NCBI RefSeq assembly: GCF_024806495.1
Contig: NZ_JANUFF010000002.1
Span: 558,001 to 622,000, forward strand
Length of the DNA stretch: 64,000 nt
Direction of reading: 5' to 3'
DNA from: Chryseobacterium sp. JUb7
Lineage (GTDB): Bacteria; Bacteroidota; Bacteroidia; Flavobacteriales; Weeksellaceae
Within the stretch, counting starts at the first letter, position 1; the number at the start of each line of letters is the position of its first letter. The notes under the pieces are model-generated. The model worked only from the letters and a program-made list of their open reading frames with translations. It searched no databases and was not told where the DNA came from. A program made the translations under genes and the position numbers. Positions 17,791 through 27,504 of the stretch are shown here, in pieces.

Positions 17791-17814
17791 GGTGTAAGTT
17801 TTACACCAAAAATA
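17791..17814 (-). promoter_or_regulatory. -7 element with palindrome at the start site of the TPR/AraC gene
   Basis: TATTTTTG (17814-17807, minus strand) is followed at once by the perfect 7+3+7 inverted repeat GGTGTAAAACTTACACC (17807-17791), about 16 bp before the GTG start. It could be an operator or a leader hairpin. The central AAAACTT matches that of the palindrome at 11433-11449. Confidence 0.5.
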
Positions 17815-17917
17815 CATAAAATCCGTTGAATTTTATCATGCAATGATGAATTAATAACAATATTTGAAATTAAAAAAACAAAACATTTAAAAAACTGAAA
17901 ATCAATTATTTAAATAT

Positions 17918-17939
17918 GTCCTAATTCATAAATTAGGAC
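17918..17939. repeat. Perfect 9-bp hairpin in an intergenic region
   Basis: GTCCTAATT (17918-17926), CATA, AATTAGGAC (17931-17939). No T-run follows directly, so it is not a classic terminator. It lies about 120 bp before the small lipoprotein ORF and could be an operator or leader structure. I see nothing else in 17815-18058. Confidence 0.5.
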
Positions 17940-18058
17940 GTCTTAATTTCCCAATAGAGACAACAAGTGTTTTTTTTTATGGCTTTATGCCTATAATTTC
18001 GAATCCAGAATTATAAACGTAAACCTGGCCGGGATAACCTTTAAAATCATAAGATGAT

Positions 18059-18286
18059 ATGAAAAAGTTTATCTCTTTTAAAATTATAGCTTTGGGATTT
18101 TTAGCATTGAGCTTACAGTCCTGCAGACAAGATGATGAGAATAATCTGTCAAATTTTGAAGAAAATAGTATAAATAATAAAAATACAGAACAGCAAATAA
18201 CGTCGAGAGACACCCTGAAAAATCCGGAATCCGGATATGAAGATCCACCGGTAAAAAACGGGACCCATTGGAAAAACAACAAATGA
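18059..18286 (+). CDS. Small lipoprotein (75 aa)
   Basis: The signal sequence KKFISFKIIALGFLALSLQSC ends in a good lipobox (LQSC), so the mature peptide would be about 54 residues starting at a lipidated Cys. It is Asn/Asp/Glu-rich and ends in a Pro-rich tail (SGYEDPPVKNGTHWKNNK). Small lipoproteins of this kind beside TPR regulators are frequent in this group, but I do not recognise a named family. An overlapping antisense ORF (17977-18282) is treated as a shadow. Confidence 0.65.
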   Translation: MKKFISFKIIALGFLALSLQSCRQDDENNLSNFEENSINNKNTEQQITSRDTLKNPESGYEDPPVKNGTHWKNNK

Positions 18287-18469
18287 ATTAATATAAATAT
18301 CCTTTTTAAAATTTTATATAATTAAAAAAAACACTAAATCATTCTATATAAAATACCATCCTTTTAGCAGTCATGTTACCAGGATGGTTTAAATCCAATT
18401 GTTATTGAAAAAAAACTAATACCCATGTAGATATAATTTAGTTGTTATCATTTCCTGCAAGTAATTGCG

Positions 18470-18500
18470 AAAGGTTCAGTGATTGTATTGAACCTTTTTT
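18470..18500 (+). terminator. Orphan terminator in 18287-18588
   Basis: AAAGGTTCA (18470-18478) pairs with TGAACCTTT (18489-18497), followed by T6. About 100 bp upstream an 8-bp stem (ACCATCCT 18355-18362 / AGGATGGT 18381-18388) precedes it. The terminator lies 180 bp after the lipoprotein stop, so the transcript either has a long structured 3' UTR or a small RNA ends here. No gene is seen in this interval. Confidence 0.6.
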
Positions 18501-18529
18501 ATTTTGAAACTTCTCAATTATTATAATCG

Positions 18530-18568
18530 AAAAGAGACTATCCGTTTGGGTAGCCTCTTTTCTTTTTT
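18530..18568. terminator. Terminator of the RND efflux operon
   Basis: AAAAGAGACTA (18530-18540) pairs with TAGCCTCTTTT (18551-18561) with one mismatch. It has an A-run on the left and a T-run on the right, so it works in either direction. It lies just beyond the 3' end of the outer-membrane factor gene. Confidence 0.75.
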
Positions 18569-18588
18569 AAAACATTAAGGATTTACAA

Positions 18589-20040
18589 TCACTTCCAGCC
18601 TCCGCCTAAGCTCTTATAAATATCCACAACTGTACTCAGTTGTTTTTGTTTAGCCTCAACCAGTTCCATTTTTGCATCCAGTGCATCTCTTTGGTTCAGA
18701 AGAACTTCAAGATAATCTGCTCTGGAGTTTCGGAATAACTGGTTGGCAATATCGATTGATTGTTCCAAAGCCTTGGTTTCATCAGACTTTAGTTTATAAT
18801 ACTGATCTATGTTTTTCACTTTAGACATCAGATTTGCAACATCCAAATACGCGTTCAGAATCGTTTTATCATATTCATACAGCGCCTGAATCTGTCTGGC
18901 ATCGGCCGTCTGAAAATTCGCTTTTATTGCACTTTTATTAATCAGCGGACCTGCCAGATCTCCAACCAGACTATACGCAATAGATTCCGGCATTTTCACC
19001 AAATAAGAAGGTTTAAATGCTTCCAGTCCCAAAGTTGTGGAGATTTCCAACGTAGGATAAAACTCTTTTCTGGCTGCTTCTACATCCAGTTTTGATGATT
19101 TTAATTCCAATTCAGCCTGTTTGATATCAGGACGATTCGCCAATAACTGTGACGGAATTCCCGTATAAACCGTTTGAGGAATCGTGGTCATAAAATCATC
19201 CTTAGATCTTACAATAGGCTGAGGATAACGGCCGCAAAGCGCATTAATCTCATTCTCTTTTTCTGTAATCTGCTGACGGATTGTATATTCTGTAGCTTTT
19301 GATTTTGCCAGCTCCGCTTCAAATTTTTTCACAGCCAGCTCAGTAGCTGCAGCAGCTTCTTTCTGAATTTTTGAGATCTCCAAGGCTTTTTGCTGAAGCT
19401 TGATATATTGCTGAATAATATCCAGCTGATTGTCCAGAGCCAATAATTCATAATAGCTGTCCGCCACCTCTTCAATGAGGTTTGAAAGGACAAAATTCTT
19501 GCCTTCAACCGTTGACAGGTAATGAGCAACAGCAGATTCTTTCTCTGTTCTCAGCTTCTTCCAAATATCGATTTCCCAGTTGGCCATTAATCCACCTTCG
19601 AAATTTCCCAGCGGATCAGGCATTTTTTTACCGTCTTCAATTTCTGTAGAGGCATCTCCGGCACCTTCGCTTGTATATCGTCCTGCTTTACGCATTCCGG
19701 CTCCAATTCCCGCAGAAACAGTAGGGCTCAATTTTTCTTTTTTTGCTAAAACACCACTTTTTGCAATTTCAATTTCCTGCAAAGTGATCATTAGCTCCTG
19801 ATTGTTCTTTAATGATGTTTCAATTAAAGCTACCAGATTCGGATCAGTAAAGAATTGTCTCCAGGGTGTCATTCCGCTATTGGTGTTGGCATCTGACTGT
19901 TCTTCCTGATTAAAATTCTGAGGGATATTTTCTTTTACCTCATCTTTTATAACGGTCGCCATGGGTGCCTTACAACTTGCTAAAACAAGTGATAAGGCAA
20001 TGGCTGCTATATATTTATTATAAATCTTCATGTTTGTCAT
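18589..20040 (-). CDS. RND efflux outer-membrane factor, NodT/OprM-type lipoprotein
   Basis: 483 residues. The signal peptide has a lipobox (LVLASC) about 21 residues after the second ATG. Two starts are possible: the ATG at 20040 or 9 bp further in at 20031 (MKIYNKYIA). Features of the TolC-like fold are NGMTPWRQFFTDPNLVALIE, the repeated long helices, NWEIDIWKKLRTEKESA, PSQLLANRPDIKQAELEL and the C-terminal YLEVLLNQRDALDAKMELVEAKQ. It forms the outer-membrane channel of a tripartite pump. It overlaps the pump gene by 23 bp, so the two are translationally coupled. Confidence 0.93.
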   Translation of the reverse strand: MTNMKIYNKYIAAIALSLVLASCKAPMATVIKDEVKENIPQNFNQEEQSDANTNSGMTPWRQFFTDPNLVALIETSLKNNQELMITLQEIEIAKSGVLAKKEKLSPTVSAGIGAGMRKAGRYTSEGAGDASTEIEDGKKMPDPLGNFEGGLMANWEIDIWKKLRTEKESAVAHYLSTVEGKNFVLSNLIEEVADSYYELLALDNQLDIIQQYIKLQQKALEISKIQKEAAAATELAVKKFEAELAKSKATEYTIRQQITEKENEINALCGRYPQPIVRSKDDFMTTIPQTVYTGIPSQLLANRPDIKQAELELKSSKLDVEAARKEFYPTLEISTTLGLEAFKPSYLVKMPESIAYSLVGDLAGPLINKSAIKANFQTADARQIQALYEYDKTILNAYLDVANLMSKVKNIDQYYKLKSDETKALEQSIDIANQLFRNSRADYLEVLLNQRDALDAKMELVEAKQKQLSTVVDIYKSLGGGWK

Positions 20041-23000
20041 CGTGTTGATAAGGTTCTGTTTGTTCTGTTAAAGGATTTTCTTCTTCATATCTTGCCAGCT
20101 TCGATTTTTCTGCAATCGTTCCAAAGATGTAATATAATCCCGGAATGATCATTAATCCGAATATAGTTCCGATCAACATTCCTCCTGCCGCAGCTGTACC
20201 GATCGTTCGGTTACCAATTGCTCCCGGTCCTGTTGCCATTACCAGCGGAATTAAACCTGCAATGAATGCAAATGAGGTCATTAAAATCGGACGGAAACGG
20301 ATGGCCGCTCCTTCAATGGCTGCCTGTGCCACCGGAATACCTTCTTCAGCCTTCTTCTGTACCGCAAACTCTACGATCAATACGGCATTTTTTCCTAATA
20401 GACCAATCAACATGACCATGGCCACCTGAGCATAAATATTATTTTCTAATCCTAATAGTTTCAGGCATAAAAATGCTCCGAAAATACCTGTCGGCAATGA
20501 TAAAATTACCGGTAACGGAAGAATAAAACTCTCATATTGTGCCGCAAGAATTAAATAAACGAATCCTAAACACACCAAGAAAATAAATATAGCTTCGTTT
20601 CCACGGCTTACTTCATCTTTGGAAATACCTGCCCAGTCTATCCCGAAACCTCTTGGAAGTGTCTTATCAGCAACTTCCTGTATCGCTTTAATCGCCTGTC
20701 CGGAACTGTACCCCGGCGCAGGAGTTCCACTTACCTCAGAAGAATTATACATATTATGTCTTGTAATCTCGGACAGACCATATACTTTTTCCAGGTGCAT
20801 GAAATCCGAGTACGGAACCATTTGTTCTTTATCATTTTTAACGTATAATTTCAGTAGGTCCGATGGTAATGCACGATATTGCGGTCCAGCCTGAACAATA
20901 ACTTTATACGGTCTGTCGAAACGAATGAAACTCGTCTCATAATTGGATCCGATTAAAGTTGATAAATTATCCATGGCATTTTCAATCGTAACACCTTTCT
21001 GTTCGGCAAGCTCATTATCCACTCTTAGCATATATTGAGGAAAACTTGCAGAATAGAAGGTAAACGCAGAACCCAATTCGGGACGCTTTTTAAGTTCTTT
21101 TACAAAGTCATTACTTACTTTTTCCATTTTCTGATAATCTCCACTTCCTGCTTTATCCAGCAAACGGAGCTCGAAACCACCTGCAGCACCATAGCCAGGA
21201 ATTGACGGAGGCTGGAAGAATTCAATATTCGCACCCGGAATATTCTTCGCTTTTTCTTCTAGTTTTTCAATGATTTCGGAAGCCGATTCTTTACGTTCGT
21301 CCCAACTTTTAAGGTTGATCAGACAAGTTCCGGAATTGGAACCTGTACCCTCTGTTAAGATTTCGTAACCTGCTAATGAAGAAACAGACTGCACACCATC
21401 AATATCTTCAGATTCTCTTAATAACTCTTTAGCAATCTGGTTTGTTCTTTCTAATGTTGAACCCGGAGGAGTCTGAATAATGGCGTAAATCATCCCCTGG
21501 TCTTCCGCCGGAATAAATCCTGAAGGAAGGGAGTTGCTTAAAAAGAAAGTACATGCACAAAATGCCAGTAATAAAGGAAGCGTAACGGTTTTCTTCTTCA
21601 CCGTTTTATTCAGTAACTTCTCATATTTCCCGGCTCCTTTTGTAAATAAATTGTTGAATTTATCTAAGAATATCGTGATTGGCGTTCTCTTTTTAGCTTT
21701 TCCGTGATTATTTTTTAAGATCAGTGCACATAAAGCCGGAGTCAATGTCAAAGCGACTACTCCGGAAAGGATAATAGCAGAAGCCATGGTAATAGAGAAC
21801 TGACGATAGAATACCCCAACCGGACCGGACATAAAAGCAATAGGAATAAATACCGACGCCATGACCAGCGTGATGGCAATAATCGCCCCACTGATTTCAT
21901 GCATCGCTTCTTCCGTAGCTTTCAATGGTGAAAGTCCTTTTTCTTCCATCTTGGCATGAACGGCCTCAATGACTACGATCGCATCATCGACGACGACCCC
22001 AATTGCCATTACCAAAGCAAAGAGTGAAATCATATTCAACGTAATTCCAAAGGCAGACATAATAGCGAATGTACCAATCAAAGACACCGGAACCGCAATG
22101 GCAGGAATCAATGTTGATCTCCAGTCTCCCAAGAAAAGAAACACCACAATAGCCACCAGAATAAACGCTTCAAACAAGGTATGAATAACCTTTTCAATAG
22201 AAGCGTCTAAGAACCTTGAAACGTCATAACTGATGTCATAATGCATTCCTTTCGGGAAGCTGGTTTTCTGCAATTCGGCCATCAAAGATTTTACGTTTTT
22301 GATAACGTCACTTGCGTTGGAACCGTATGACTGCTTTACCGTAATCGCTGCAGAAGGTTTTCCATTCAATGTTGAATAGATATCATACATGGAAGAACCG
22401 AATTCAATATCTGCAACATCTTTCAATCTGATAAATTCTCCATCCGGTTTTGCTTTCAGAATAATATTACCATATTCTTTTTCATTACTGAAACGTCCCG
22501 GATATTTTAAAATATATTCAAATGACTGAGATCTTTTTCCTGAGCTTTCCCCCGTTTTACCAGGAGATGCTTCTAAACTCTGAGCATTTAATGCTTCCAT
22601 CACCTCATCTGCCGAAATGCTGTAAGCTGTTAACCTGTCAGGTTTTAACCAAACACGCATAGCATATTCTCTTGTTCCCAGGATATCGGCAAAACCAACT
22701 CCACTTACCCTTCTCAATTCAGACATCACGTTGATATCTGCATAGTTGAACAGGAATTTCTGATCGGCTTTCGGATCATCACTGTACAGGTTAATATACA
22801 TCAACATATTGGGCTCTTCACGGGTGATTTTCACCCCTTCACGAACTACCAATGGCGGAAGTTTATTCACTACCGATGATACACGGTTCTGAACGTTTAC
22901 TGCGGCTACGTTCGGGTCAGTTCCCAAATCGAAAACCACCTGAATAGACGCTTCCCCGTCGTTTCCGGCATCGGAAGTCATATATTTCATTCCCGGCACT

Positions 23001-23212
23001 CCATTTAATCCTCTTTCCAGCGGAATAACTACGGATTTGATCAACAATTCATTGTTGGCACCCGGATATTCTGCGGTGATATTTACTTTTGGAGGTGAAA
23101 TGGAAGGGAATTGCGTTACGGGAAGCTTTACCAGTGATAAAACTCCCATAAATACTATAATCAATGAGATTACGATAGACAGAACAGGTCTGCGAATGAA
23201 TTTCTTAAACAT
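20018..23212 (-). CDS. RND multidrug efflux pump, AcrB/HAE1 family
   Basis: 1,064 residues, the usual length. Opening MFKKFIRRPVLSIVISLIIVFMGVLSLVKLPVTQFPSISPP is the classical HAE1 start (TM1). Other hallmarks are PGANNELLIKSVVIPLE, GKTGESSGKRSQ, the TM4 proton-relay segment MAIGVVVDDAIVVIEAV with two Asp, and the C-terminal GIPVAQAAIEGAAIRFRPILMTSFAFIAGLIPL. It exports hydrophobic or amphiphilic compounds using the proton gradient; substrate range cannot be read from sequence. It starts 20 bp after the adaptor gene and overlaps the outer-membrane factor gene, so all three share an operon. No regulator gene is adjacent. Confidence 0.96.
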   Translation of the reverse strand: MFKKFIRRPVLSIVISLIIVFMGVLSLVKLPVTQFPSISPPKVNITAEYPGANNELLIKSVVIPLERGLNGVPGMKYMTSDAGNDGEASIQVVFDLGTDPNVAAVNVQNRVSSVVNKLPPLVVREGVKITREEPNMLMYINLYSDDPKADQKFLFNYADINVMSELRRVSGVGFADILGTREYAMRVWLKPDRLTAYSISADEVMEALNAQSLEASPGKTGESSGKRSQSFEYILKYPGRFSNEKEYGNIILKAKPDGEFIRLKDVADIEFGSSMYDIYSTLNGKPSAAITVKQSYGSNASDVIKNVKSLMAELQKTSFPKGMHYDISYDVSRFLDASIEKVIHTLFEAFILVAIVVFLFLGDWRSTLIPAIAVPVSLIGTFAIMSAFGITLNMISLFALVMAIGVVVDDAIVVIEAVHAKMEEKGLSPLKATEEAMHEISGAIIAITLVMASVFIPIAFMSGPVGVFYRQFSITMASAIILSGVVALTLTPALCALILKNNHGKAKKRTPITIFLDKFNNLFTKGAGKYEKLLNKTVKKKTVTLPLLLAFCACTFFLSNSLPSGFIPAEDQGMIYAIIQTPPGSTLERTNQIAKELLRESEDIDGVQSVSSLAGYEILTEGTGSNSGTCLINLKSWDERKESASEIIEKLEEKAKNIPGANIEFFQPPSIPGYGAAGGFELRLLDKAGSGDYQKMEKVSNDFVKELKKRPELGSAFTFYSASFPQYMLRVDNELAEQKGVTIENAMDNLSTLIGSNYETSFIRFDRPYKVIVQAGPQYRALPSDLLKLYVKNDKEQMVPYSDFMHLEKVYGLSEITRHNMYNSSEVSGTPAPGYSSGQAIKAIQEVADKTLPRGFGIDWAGISKDEVSRGNEAIFIFLVCLGFVYLILAAQYESFILPLPVILSLPTGIFGAFLCLKLLGLENNIYAQVAMVMLIGLLGKNAVLIVEFAVQKKAEEGIPVAQAAIEGAAIRFRPILMTSFAFIAGLIPLVMATGPGAIGNRTIGTAAAGGMLIGTIFGLMIIPGLYYIFGTIAEKSKLARYEEENPLTEQTEPYQHDDKHEDL

Positions 23213-23232
23213 ACTGCTTCATTTATAGAGTC

Positions 23233-24318
23233 CTACTCTGCTTTTAATTTCAATGATTGAAGAACTTTTTTCGGATCCTGGAATTTTGTCTGAACTTTCT
23301 GATCATCTTTCACTTTCTGAACACCTTCTAGTAAGATTTTATCTCCCGTAGCAAGTCCGGAACCTACCACATAGACATCAGGAAGCTCATAAGCAATTTT
23401 AATATTTTTAGACTTTACGGTTCCGTTTTTATCTACTACAAATACGTATTTCTGATCCTGAATCTCATACGTTGCTTTTTGAGGAATGATCAAAGCGCTT
23501 TTCAATGGCAGTGTCATTTTCACTTTACCCGTCTGGCCGTTTCTCAGCAATTTATCAGGATTTGGAAATTTCGCTCTGAAGGCAATATTTCCGGTTTCAT
23601 TATCAAATTCACCTTCTATGGTCTGAACTTCTCCAGTTTGAGGGAATGGAGTTCCGTTCGCCATAATTAACGATACCTGATTGCTGCCTCTTGAGGCTAC
23701 ATTGGTCTGATAGTTCAAATATTCAGGCTCTGAAACATTGAAATACGTATAAACATTGGTATTATCAGACAGTGATGTCAATAAATCCCCTTCATTGATC
23801 AGACTACCCAATTTCAAAGGAATTCTGTTGATAATCCCTGAGAACGGCGCCTTGATATCTGTAAAAGACAAATGGATCTGAGCCAGCTTCATTTCAGCAT
23901 TGGCACCGTCTAATTTGGCCTTCGCCATTGCTCTTTCATTTTTGGAAACAATGTTGTTACTGGCTAAAGTACTTGCGTTTTTCAACTCGATGGAAGCCTG
24001 CTCTACTTCAGCTTTGGCTTTCAACAATTCTGCCTGATACAATTGAGGCATAATCCGGAACAAGGTCTGCCCCTGGTGAACATACTGTCCTTCGTCTACA
24101 TAGATTTTCTCAAGAAAACCCTTTTCCTGTGCACGAACTTCAATGTTCTTTACAGACTGGATCTGAGCTACATATTCTTTATCAATTACCGTATCCATTA
24201 CTACTGGAGAGGTAACAGGATAAACTGCAGCTTCTTCTTTTTCTTCTTTTTTCTTGTTGCAACTTGTGAACAAAAAAAGACTGCTTAGCGCAATGCTTGC
24301 GACAACTCTTTTCATCAT
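23233..24318 (-). CDS. RND periplasmic adaptor (membrane fusion) lipoprotein
   Basis: 361 residues with lipobox LFTSC (about residue 20) and a Lys/Glu-rich linker. The biotinyl-lipoyl-like half motifs are VRAQEKGFLEKIYVDEGQYV and IKAPFSGIINRIPLKLGSLI, flanking an alpha-hairpin (LLKAKAEVEQASIELKNA). The beta-barrel part includes VYTYFNVSEPEYLNY and LRNGQTGKVKM. It links the inner-membrane pump to the outer-membrane channel. It is the first gene of the operon. AT-rich leader 24319-24460 shows no distinct operator. Confidence 0.94.
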   Translation of the reverse strand: MMKRVVASIALSSLFLFTSCNKKKEEKEEAAVYPVTSPVVMDTVIDKEYVAQIQSVKNIEVRAQEKGFLEKIYVDEGQYVHQGQTLFRIMPQLYQAELLKAKAEVEQASIELKNASTLASNNIVSKNERAMAKAKLDGANAEMKLAQIHLSFTDIKAPFSGIINRIPLKLGSLINEGDLLTSLSDNTNVYTYFNVSEPEYLNYQTNVASRGSNQVSLIMANGTPFPQTGEVQTIEGEFDNETGNIAFRAKFPNPDKLLRNGQTGKVKMTLPLKSALIIPQKATYEIQDQKYVFVVDKNGTVKSKNIKIAYELPDVYVVGSGLATGDKILLEGVQKVKDDQKVQTKFQDPKKVLQSLKLKAE

Positions 24319-24466
24319 AATTCTAGAGTGTATATAAATCGTTAATGTTTTAAAATTAAATAAAAAAAGGTAATGAAAGTATTAACGCTGTGACAATTAC
24401 ATAAAACACAACGCATACAGCTCCCAACTCAGGATTGAGATGGAAAATAAATCGAAAAATGAAATC

Positions 24467-24859
24467 TTATATTCTGATAGAACGGATCAGAATGAACCTT
24501 TTTATAGAGGAAAAGTGAGATAAAAAGCCATGAATGACCGGCTTTGATCTTTTAAAGCTTTTTAAACCGAAAATATAAACCAGTGTAAAGACACTTGCAA
24601 AAAATACAACTGCCTGAAAGGTATCTGACAATTGAAAATCATCTTCTGTAAGCTCTAATGAATAAGCATTTCCCGGATCATCAGAAGATTGCTGTACAGA
24701 AAGTTTTTCGTAGGTCTGGTTTAAGCGGTTTGCTCTTTTGGGTAAATTATGAGAAGTATGACTATTGTAGTCATTGCGTAACGTTTTGACATTGATCTTA
24801 CTTTCCACTACGAATAGCAGAAAAAGGCTCGTCAAAAAGTATACTATATAATTTCTCAT
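24467..24859 (-). CDS. Hypothetical two-helix protein (130 aa)
   Basis: An N-terminal hydrophobic segment (YIVYFLTSLFLLFVV), a polar middle (NDYNSHTSHNLPKRANR), a second helix near 82-99 (AVVFFASVFTLVYIFGL) and a basic C-terminal tail (KRSKPVIHGFLSHFSSIKRF). No family recognised. It lies 148 bp upstream of the efflux operon in the same direction and could be a separate transcript. Confidence 0.6.
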   Translation of the reverse strand: MRNYIVYFLTSLFLLFVVESKINVKTLRNDYNSHTSHNLPKRANRLNQTYEKLSVQQSSDDPGNAYSLELTEDDFQLSDTFQAVVFFASVFTLVYIFGLKSFKRSKPVIHGFLSHFSSIKRFILIRSIRI

Positions 24860-25359
24860 AATGAAGGTGCAAAGGTAAGCTTTAGATTAAATACGATTCT
24901 AACTAATTTTATGATTATTACACATATTAACAATATTTAACTCTCCTTTAAATAAGCTGAAAAGGTTTTTAAATAACGTTTTTTATTAAAATCGACCTTT
25001 GTTTTTGTTTCATAATCAAATCATTATTAAAGATAATACCCCTTTCTCGTTTGTCAGAATAAATTTAAATAATCGTCAATAAACGCGTTGAATACCTTTA
25101 ATATTCACATATCGGTCATACATTTCCTACTTAAAATCATTATTTAGAGAATTCTGATACTCCTAATTTGATTGTAAACAAATATAAAAATGATATTAAA
25201 AATTAATTTCATATAACATTAATATAAATTATTATGAATTATTAACATTGATATGATAATATATCTTATATTTACATTAAATTAATCCCTCAGATGTGAT
25301 ATTACATTACAGAGATTGATCCTAAAAAACGACCGTAACCCCGAAACCAATATCAAACT
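24860..25359. other. Gene-free AT-rich interval
   Basis: 500 bp with no ORF over 40 codons that looks coding, no tRNA and no strong hairpin. TATATTTAC near 25262-25275 is a weak match to a -7 box for the plus-strand secreted-protein gene at 25360. Confidence 0.5.
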
Positions 25360-26232
25360 ATGAAAAAAATTTCTTTTATGGCAGGGCTTTTTTTTGTCTC
25401 GACCTTCGGATTTGCCCAAGTCGGCATTGGAACCGCTTCTCCAAACCCTTCCTCAATTTTAGATATCGAATCTACCAATAAGGGAATTTTGGGACCTCGT
25501 ATCAGTCTTACATCAGCCAGTATGCAATTAGGAACAGCTCCAAATGCCACTGGGCTACTGATCTATAACACCGGACCTGTTCTAACTCCAGGCTATTATT
25601 TCTGGAACGGCACCGAATGGAGAGTGTTTAACACTTCTGGAGGTGGTGGAGGCGGAAACACAAATATTGCCAGTATTGAAAGCATTGCCGTAATGGGACC
25701 TCTGGTCTCAACTACGGATAACGGACGAGCCGGATATGCACTTTCTATAAACACTCCAGACGGAAAGTTTTCTGTAAGAACTTTTATTCCTGCGAGTTCT
25801 GCATTTTCACAGGTAAATTTACAGATCAGAAATAACAGTGCTGCCAATGTAGAAATTATTTCCAACGGACATTACCTTTGGAGCGGAGCAGGAGGTTATC
25901 AGCAAAACCAGTTGAGACTTCCACCCAATGCCTGGGCCGGTGATAACGCTACATCTAGTTCCGGTTTAATAGATGCCACAACCGGAGCCAGAATTCAAAC
26001 CGCTACTACCAACCCTTATTGGGGAGATCCGGAAACTTACGCAGGCGGAATGCCCGAGCAGCGTCTATATTCCTGGACATCCAATGACGGAAATGATAAA
26101 ACATTCTATAAATTATATTATATGATGGGATCTTCTTCTCCCGCCAGTGCCGGAAATGCAACCACCTGTCCCTCAGGAACGTGCAATACCACTAAAGCAT
26201 TCTTTACAATTGATCAAATCAAAGCACCATAG
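25360..26232 (+). CDS. Secreted protein with VGIGT..P start and NG..W module
   Basis: 290 residues with signal peptide ending FGFAQ. The mature N-terminus is QVGIGTASPNPSSILDI..KGILGPRISL, then LLIYNTGPVLTPGYYFWNGTEWRVF, a poly-Gly hinge (GGGGGG, about residue 95) and a distinct C-terminal domain rich in Asn/Trp/Tyr. Two Cys pairs close to the end (TTCPSGTCNTT) may form a disulfide loop. The N-terminal layout is shared with the gene at 27.5 kb and the two at 5-7.6 kb. No T9SS sorting tail seen. A clear terminator follows. Function unknown. Confidence 0.75.
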   Translation: MKKISFMAGLFFVSTFGFAQVGIGTASPNPSSILDIESTNKGILGPRISLTSASMQLGTAPNATGLLIYNTGPVLTPGYYFWNGTEWRVFNTSGGGGGGNTNIASIESIAVMGPLVSTTDNGRAGYALSINTPDGKFSVRTFIPASSAFSQVNLQIRNNSAANVEIISNGHYLWSGAGGYQQNQLRLPPNAWAGDNATSSSGLIDATTGARIQTATTNPYWGDPETYAGGMPEQRLYSWTSNDGNDKTFYKLYYMMGSSSPASAGNATTCPSGTCNTTKAFFTIDQIKAP

Positions 26233-26253
26233 ATTCTAGAAACACAGCCTATT

Positions 26254-26288
26254 AAAAAAGGAACAGATTTATTTTTGTTCCTTTTTAT
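26254..26288 (+). terminator. Intrinsic terminator
   Basis: AAAAAGGAACA (26255-26265) pairs with TGTTCCTTTTT (26276-26286), ending the secreted-protein gene. Confidence 0.85.
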
Positions 26289-26482
26289 ATTTCAGAAGGT
26301 ACAAATTAATAATCCAGGGATCTTGGATTATTTAAAGAAAAAAATACATATTTCAACAATCAATGATTATATGATATTTTAATTAATTTATCTAAAATTA
26401 ACAGATTTAAATTTATTTTTTTCGTAAATTTAAAGAATATTAATATCACCATTCATGCAACACATAAAAATCACTTATCACT

Positions 26483-26872
26483 ATGAAAAAATTATTACTA
26501 ACCTTTGTAATGGGATTTTTGGTCCTGTCCGTAGTAGCGTGTAAGCATTCAAGCAAGGAAACAGAAACTATCATTACAACTCCTGTAGATACTGAAAATG
26601 AAATAACCAAAGATATTTTCACTGATGAATCGGGAGAACAAATGGAGGTATCCATTAACCATACAAAAAATACAGCCACTATACGTCTTGACGGTAAAAC
26701 CTACGAGCTTAAAAAAAGCGAAGACCTTCCAGATTATACCGCAAATAATTCCGAATATCAATACTCTAATATCAGAGGAAGTGTTTCTTTCCTGAAAAAA
26801 GATTACGATATGGTTTTATTCCACTCTAAAAAAAGTCATTCTTCAGGTTCTACAAAGATGGCATCCTATTAG
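26483..26872 (+). CDS. Small lipoprotein, possibly MliC-like
   Basis: 129 residues with lipobox SVVAC (residue ~20). The mature part contains MEVSINHTKNTATIRLDGKTYEL, which resembles the core beta-strands of lysozyme-inhibitor (MliC) domains, but the conserved Cys pair and W/Y signature are not evident, so the assignment is tentative. It lies 39 bp upstream of the META lipoprotein gene in the same direction, and the two probably share a transcript ending at the 27.4 kb terminator. Confidence 0.6.
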   Translation: MKKLLLTFVMGFLVLSVVACKHSSKETETIITTPVDTENEITKDIFTDESGEQMEVSINHTKNTATIRLDGKTYELKKSEDLPDYTANNSEYQYSNIRGSVSFLKKDYDMVLFHSKKSHSSGSTKMASY

Positions 26873-26911
26873 CATATCCCTTTTTTAATTACTTAATTAA
26901 AATAACAGACT

Positions 26912-27358
26912 ATGAAAAATTTATTCAGTTACCTATCTATTTTATTTTTAGGTATCGCACTTACTTCTTGTATGAGCAAGCCGGTAACAGTAAAGCCGAC
27001 ACAACCTACCAATGATATTACCGGAAAAACCTGGAAGCTCACAGAGATCAACGGAAAACCTATTGCTTTGGTAAATCAAAAAAGCAATCCTTATTTTAAA
27101 CTGAACATGTCCGACATGAGATATGAAGGAAACGGAGGATGCAACGGTGTAGGCGGAACTTTTGAAATCCAACCGGAAGTTATGCGTATAAAATTCAATC
27201 AGGGAATGTCTACTATGATGGCCTGTGAAGACCTCGCAACAGAACAATTATTTACGAAAGCGCTGTTGACTGCTGACAATTATTCTGTAAATGGTAATAC
27301 GCTGACTCTTAACAAAGCCAGAATGGCTCCGTTAGCAAAATTTGTATTACAGAATTAA
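26912..27358 (+). CDS. META-domain lipoprotein (HslJ-like)
   Basis: 148 residues with lipobox ALTSC (residue ~20). A single META domain follows: ITGKTWKLTEINGKPI, FKLNMSDMRYEGNGGCNGVGGTFEI (the GCN motif), then MSTMMACEDLATEQLFTKAL and a final strand. HslJ-type META proteins are linked to envelope stress or heat-shock tolerance, but the biochemical role is unknown. The two conserved Cys in GCN and MACED are present. Confidence 0.9.
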   Translation: MKNLFSYLSILFLGIALTSCMSKPVTVKPTQPTNDITGKTWKLTEINGKPIALVNQKSNPYFKLNMSDMRYEGNGGCNGVGGTFEIQPEVMRIKFNQGMSTMMACEDLATEQLFTKALLTADNYSVNGNTLTLNKARMAPLAKFVLQN

Positions 27359-27386
27359 CAGATTCTACTAACCATTCTACATAAAC

Positions 27387-27424
27387 AAAAAGCCGAAACA
27401 GATAAGTGTCTGCTTCGGCTTTTT
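27387..27424. terminator. Intrinsic terminator
   Basis: AAAAAGCCGAA (27387-27397) pairs with TTCGGCTTTTT (27414-27424), between convergent genes and functional in both directions. Confidence 0.9.
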
Positions 27425-27504
27425 CTTTTTCCAATAAAAAAGCAGAGGTATTAAAAATACCCCCACTCACTATAAATAAACCAAATCTTTTTTATTAATT
27501 ATTT

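Noticed and set aside
17977..18282. 101-codon minus ORF opposite the small lipoprotein
   Set aside because: The plus-strand ORF has a proper lipobox signal; the minus one has atypical composition and no leader signals.
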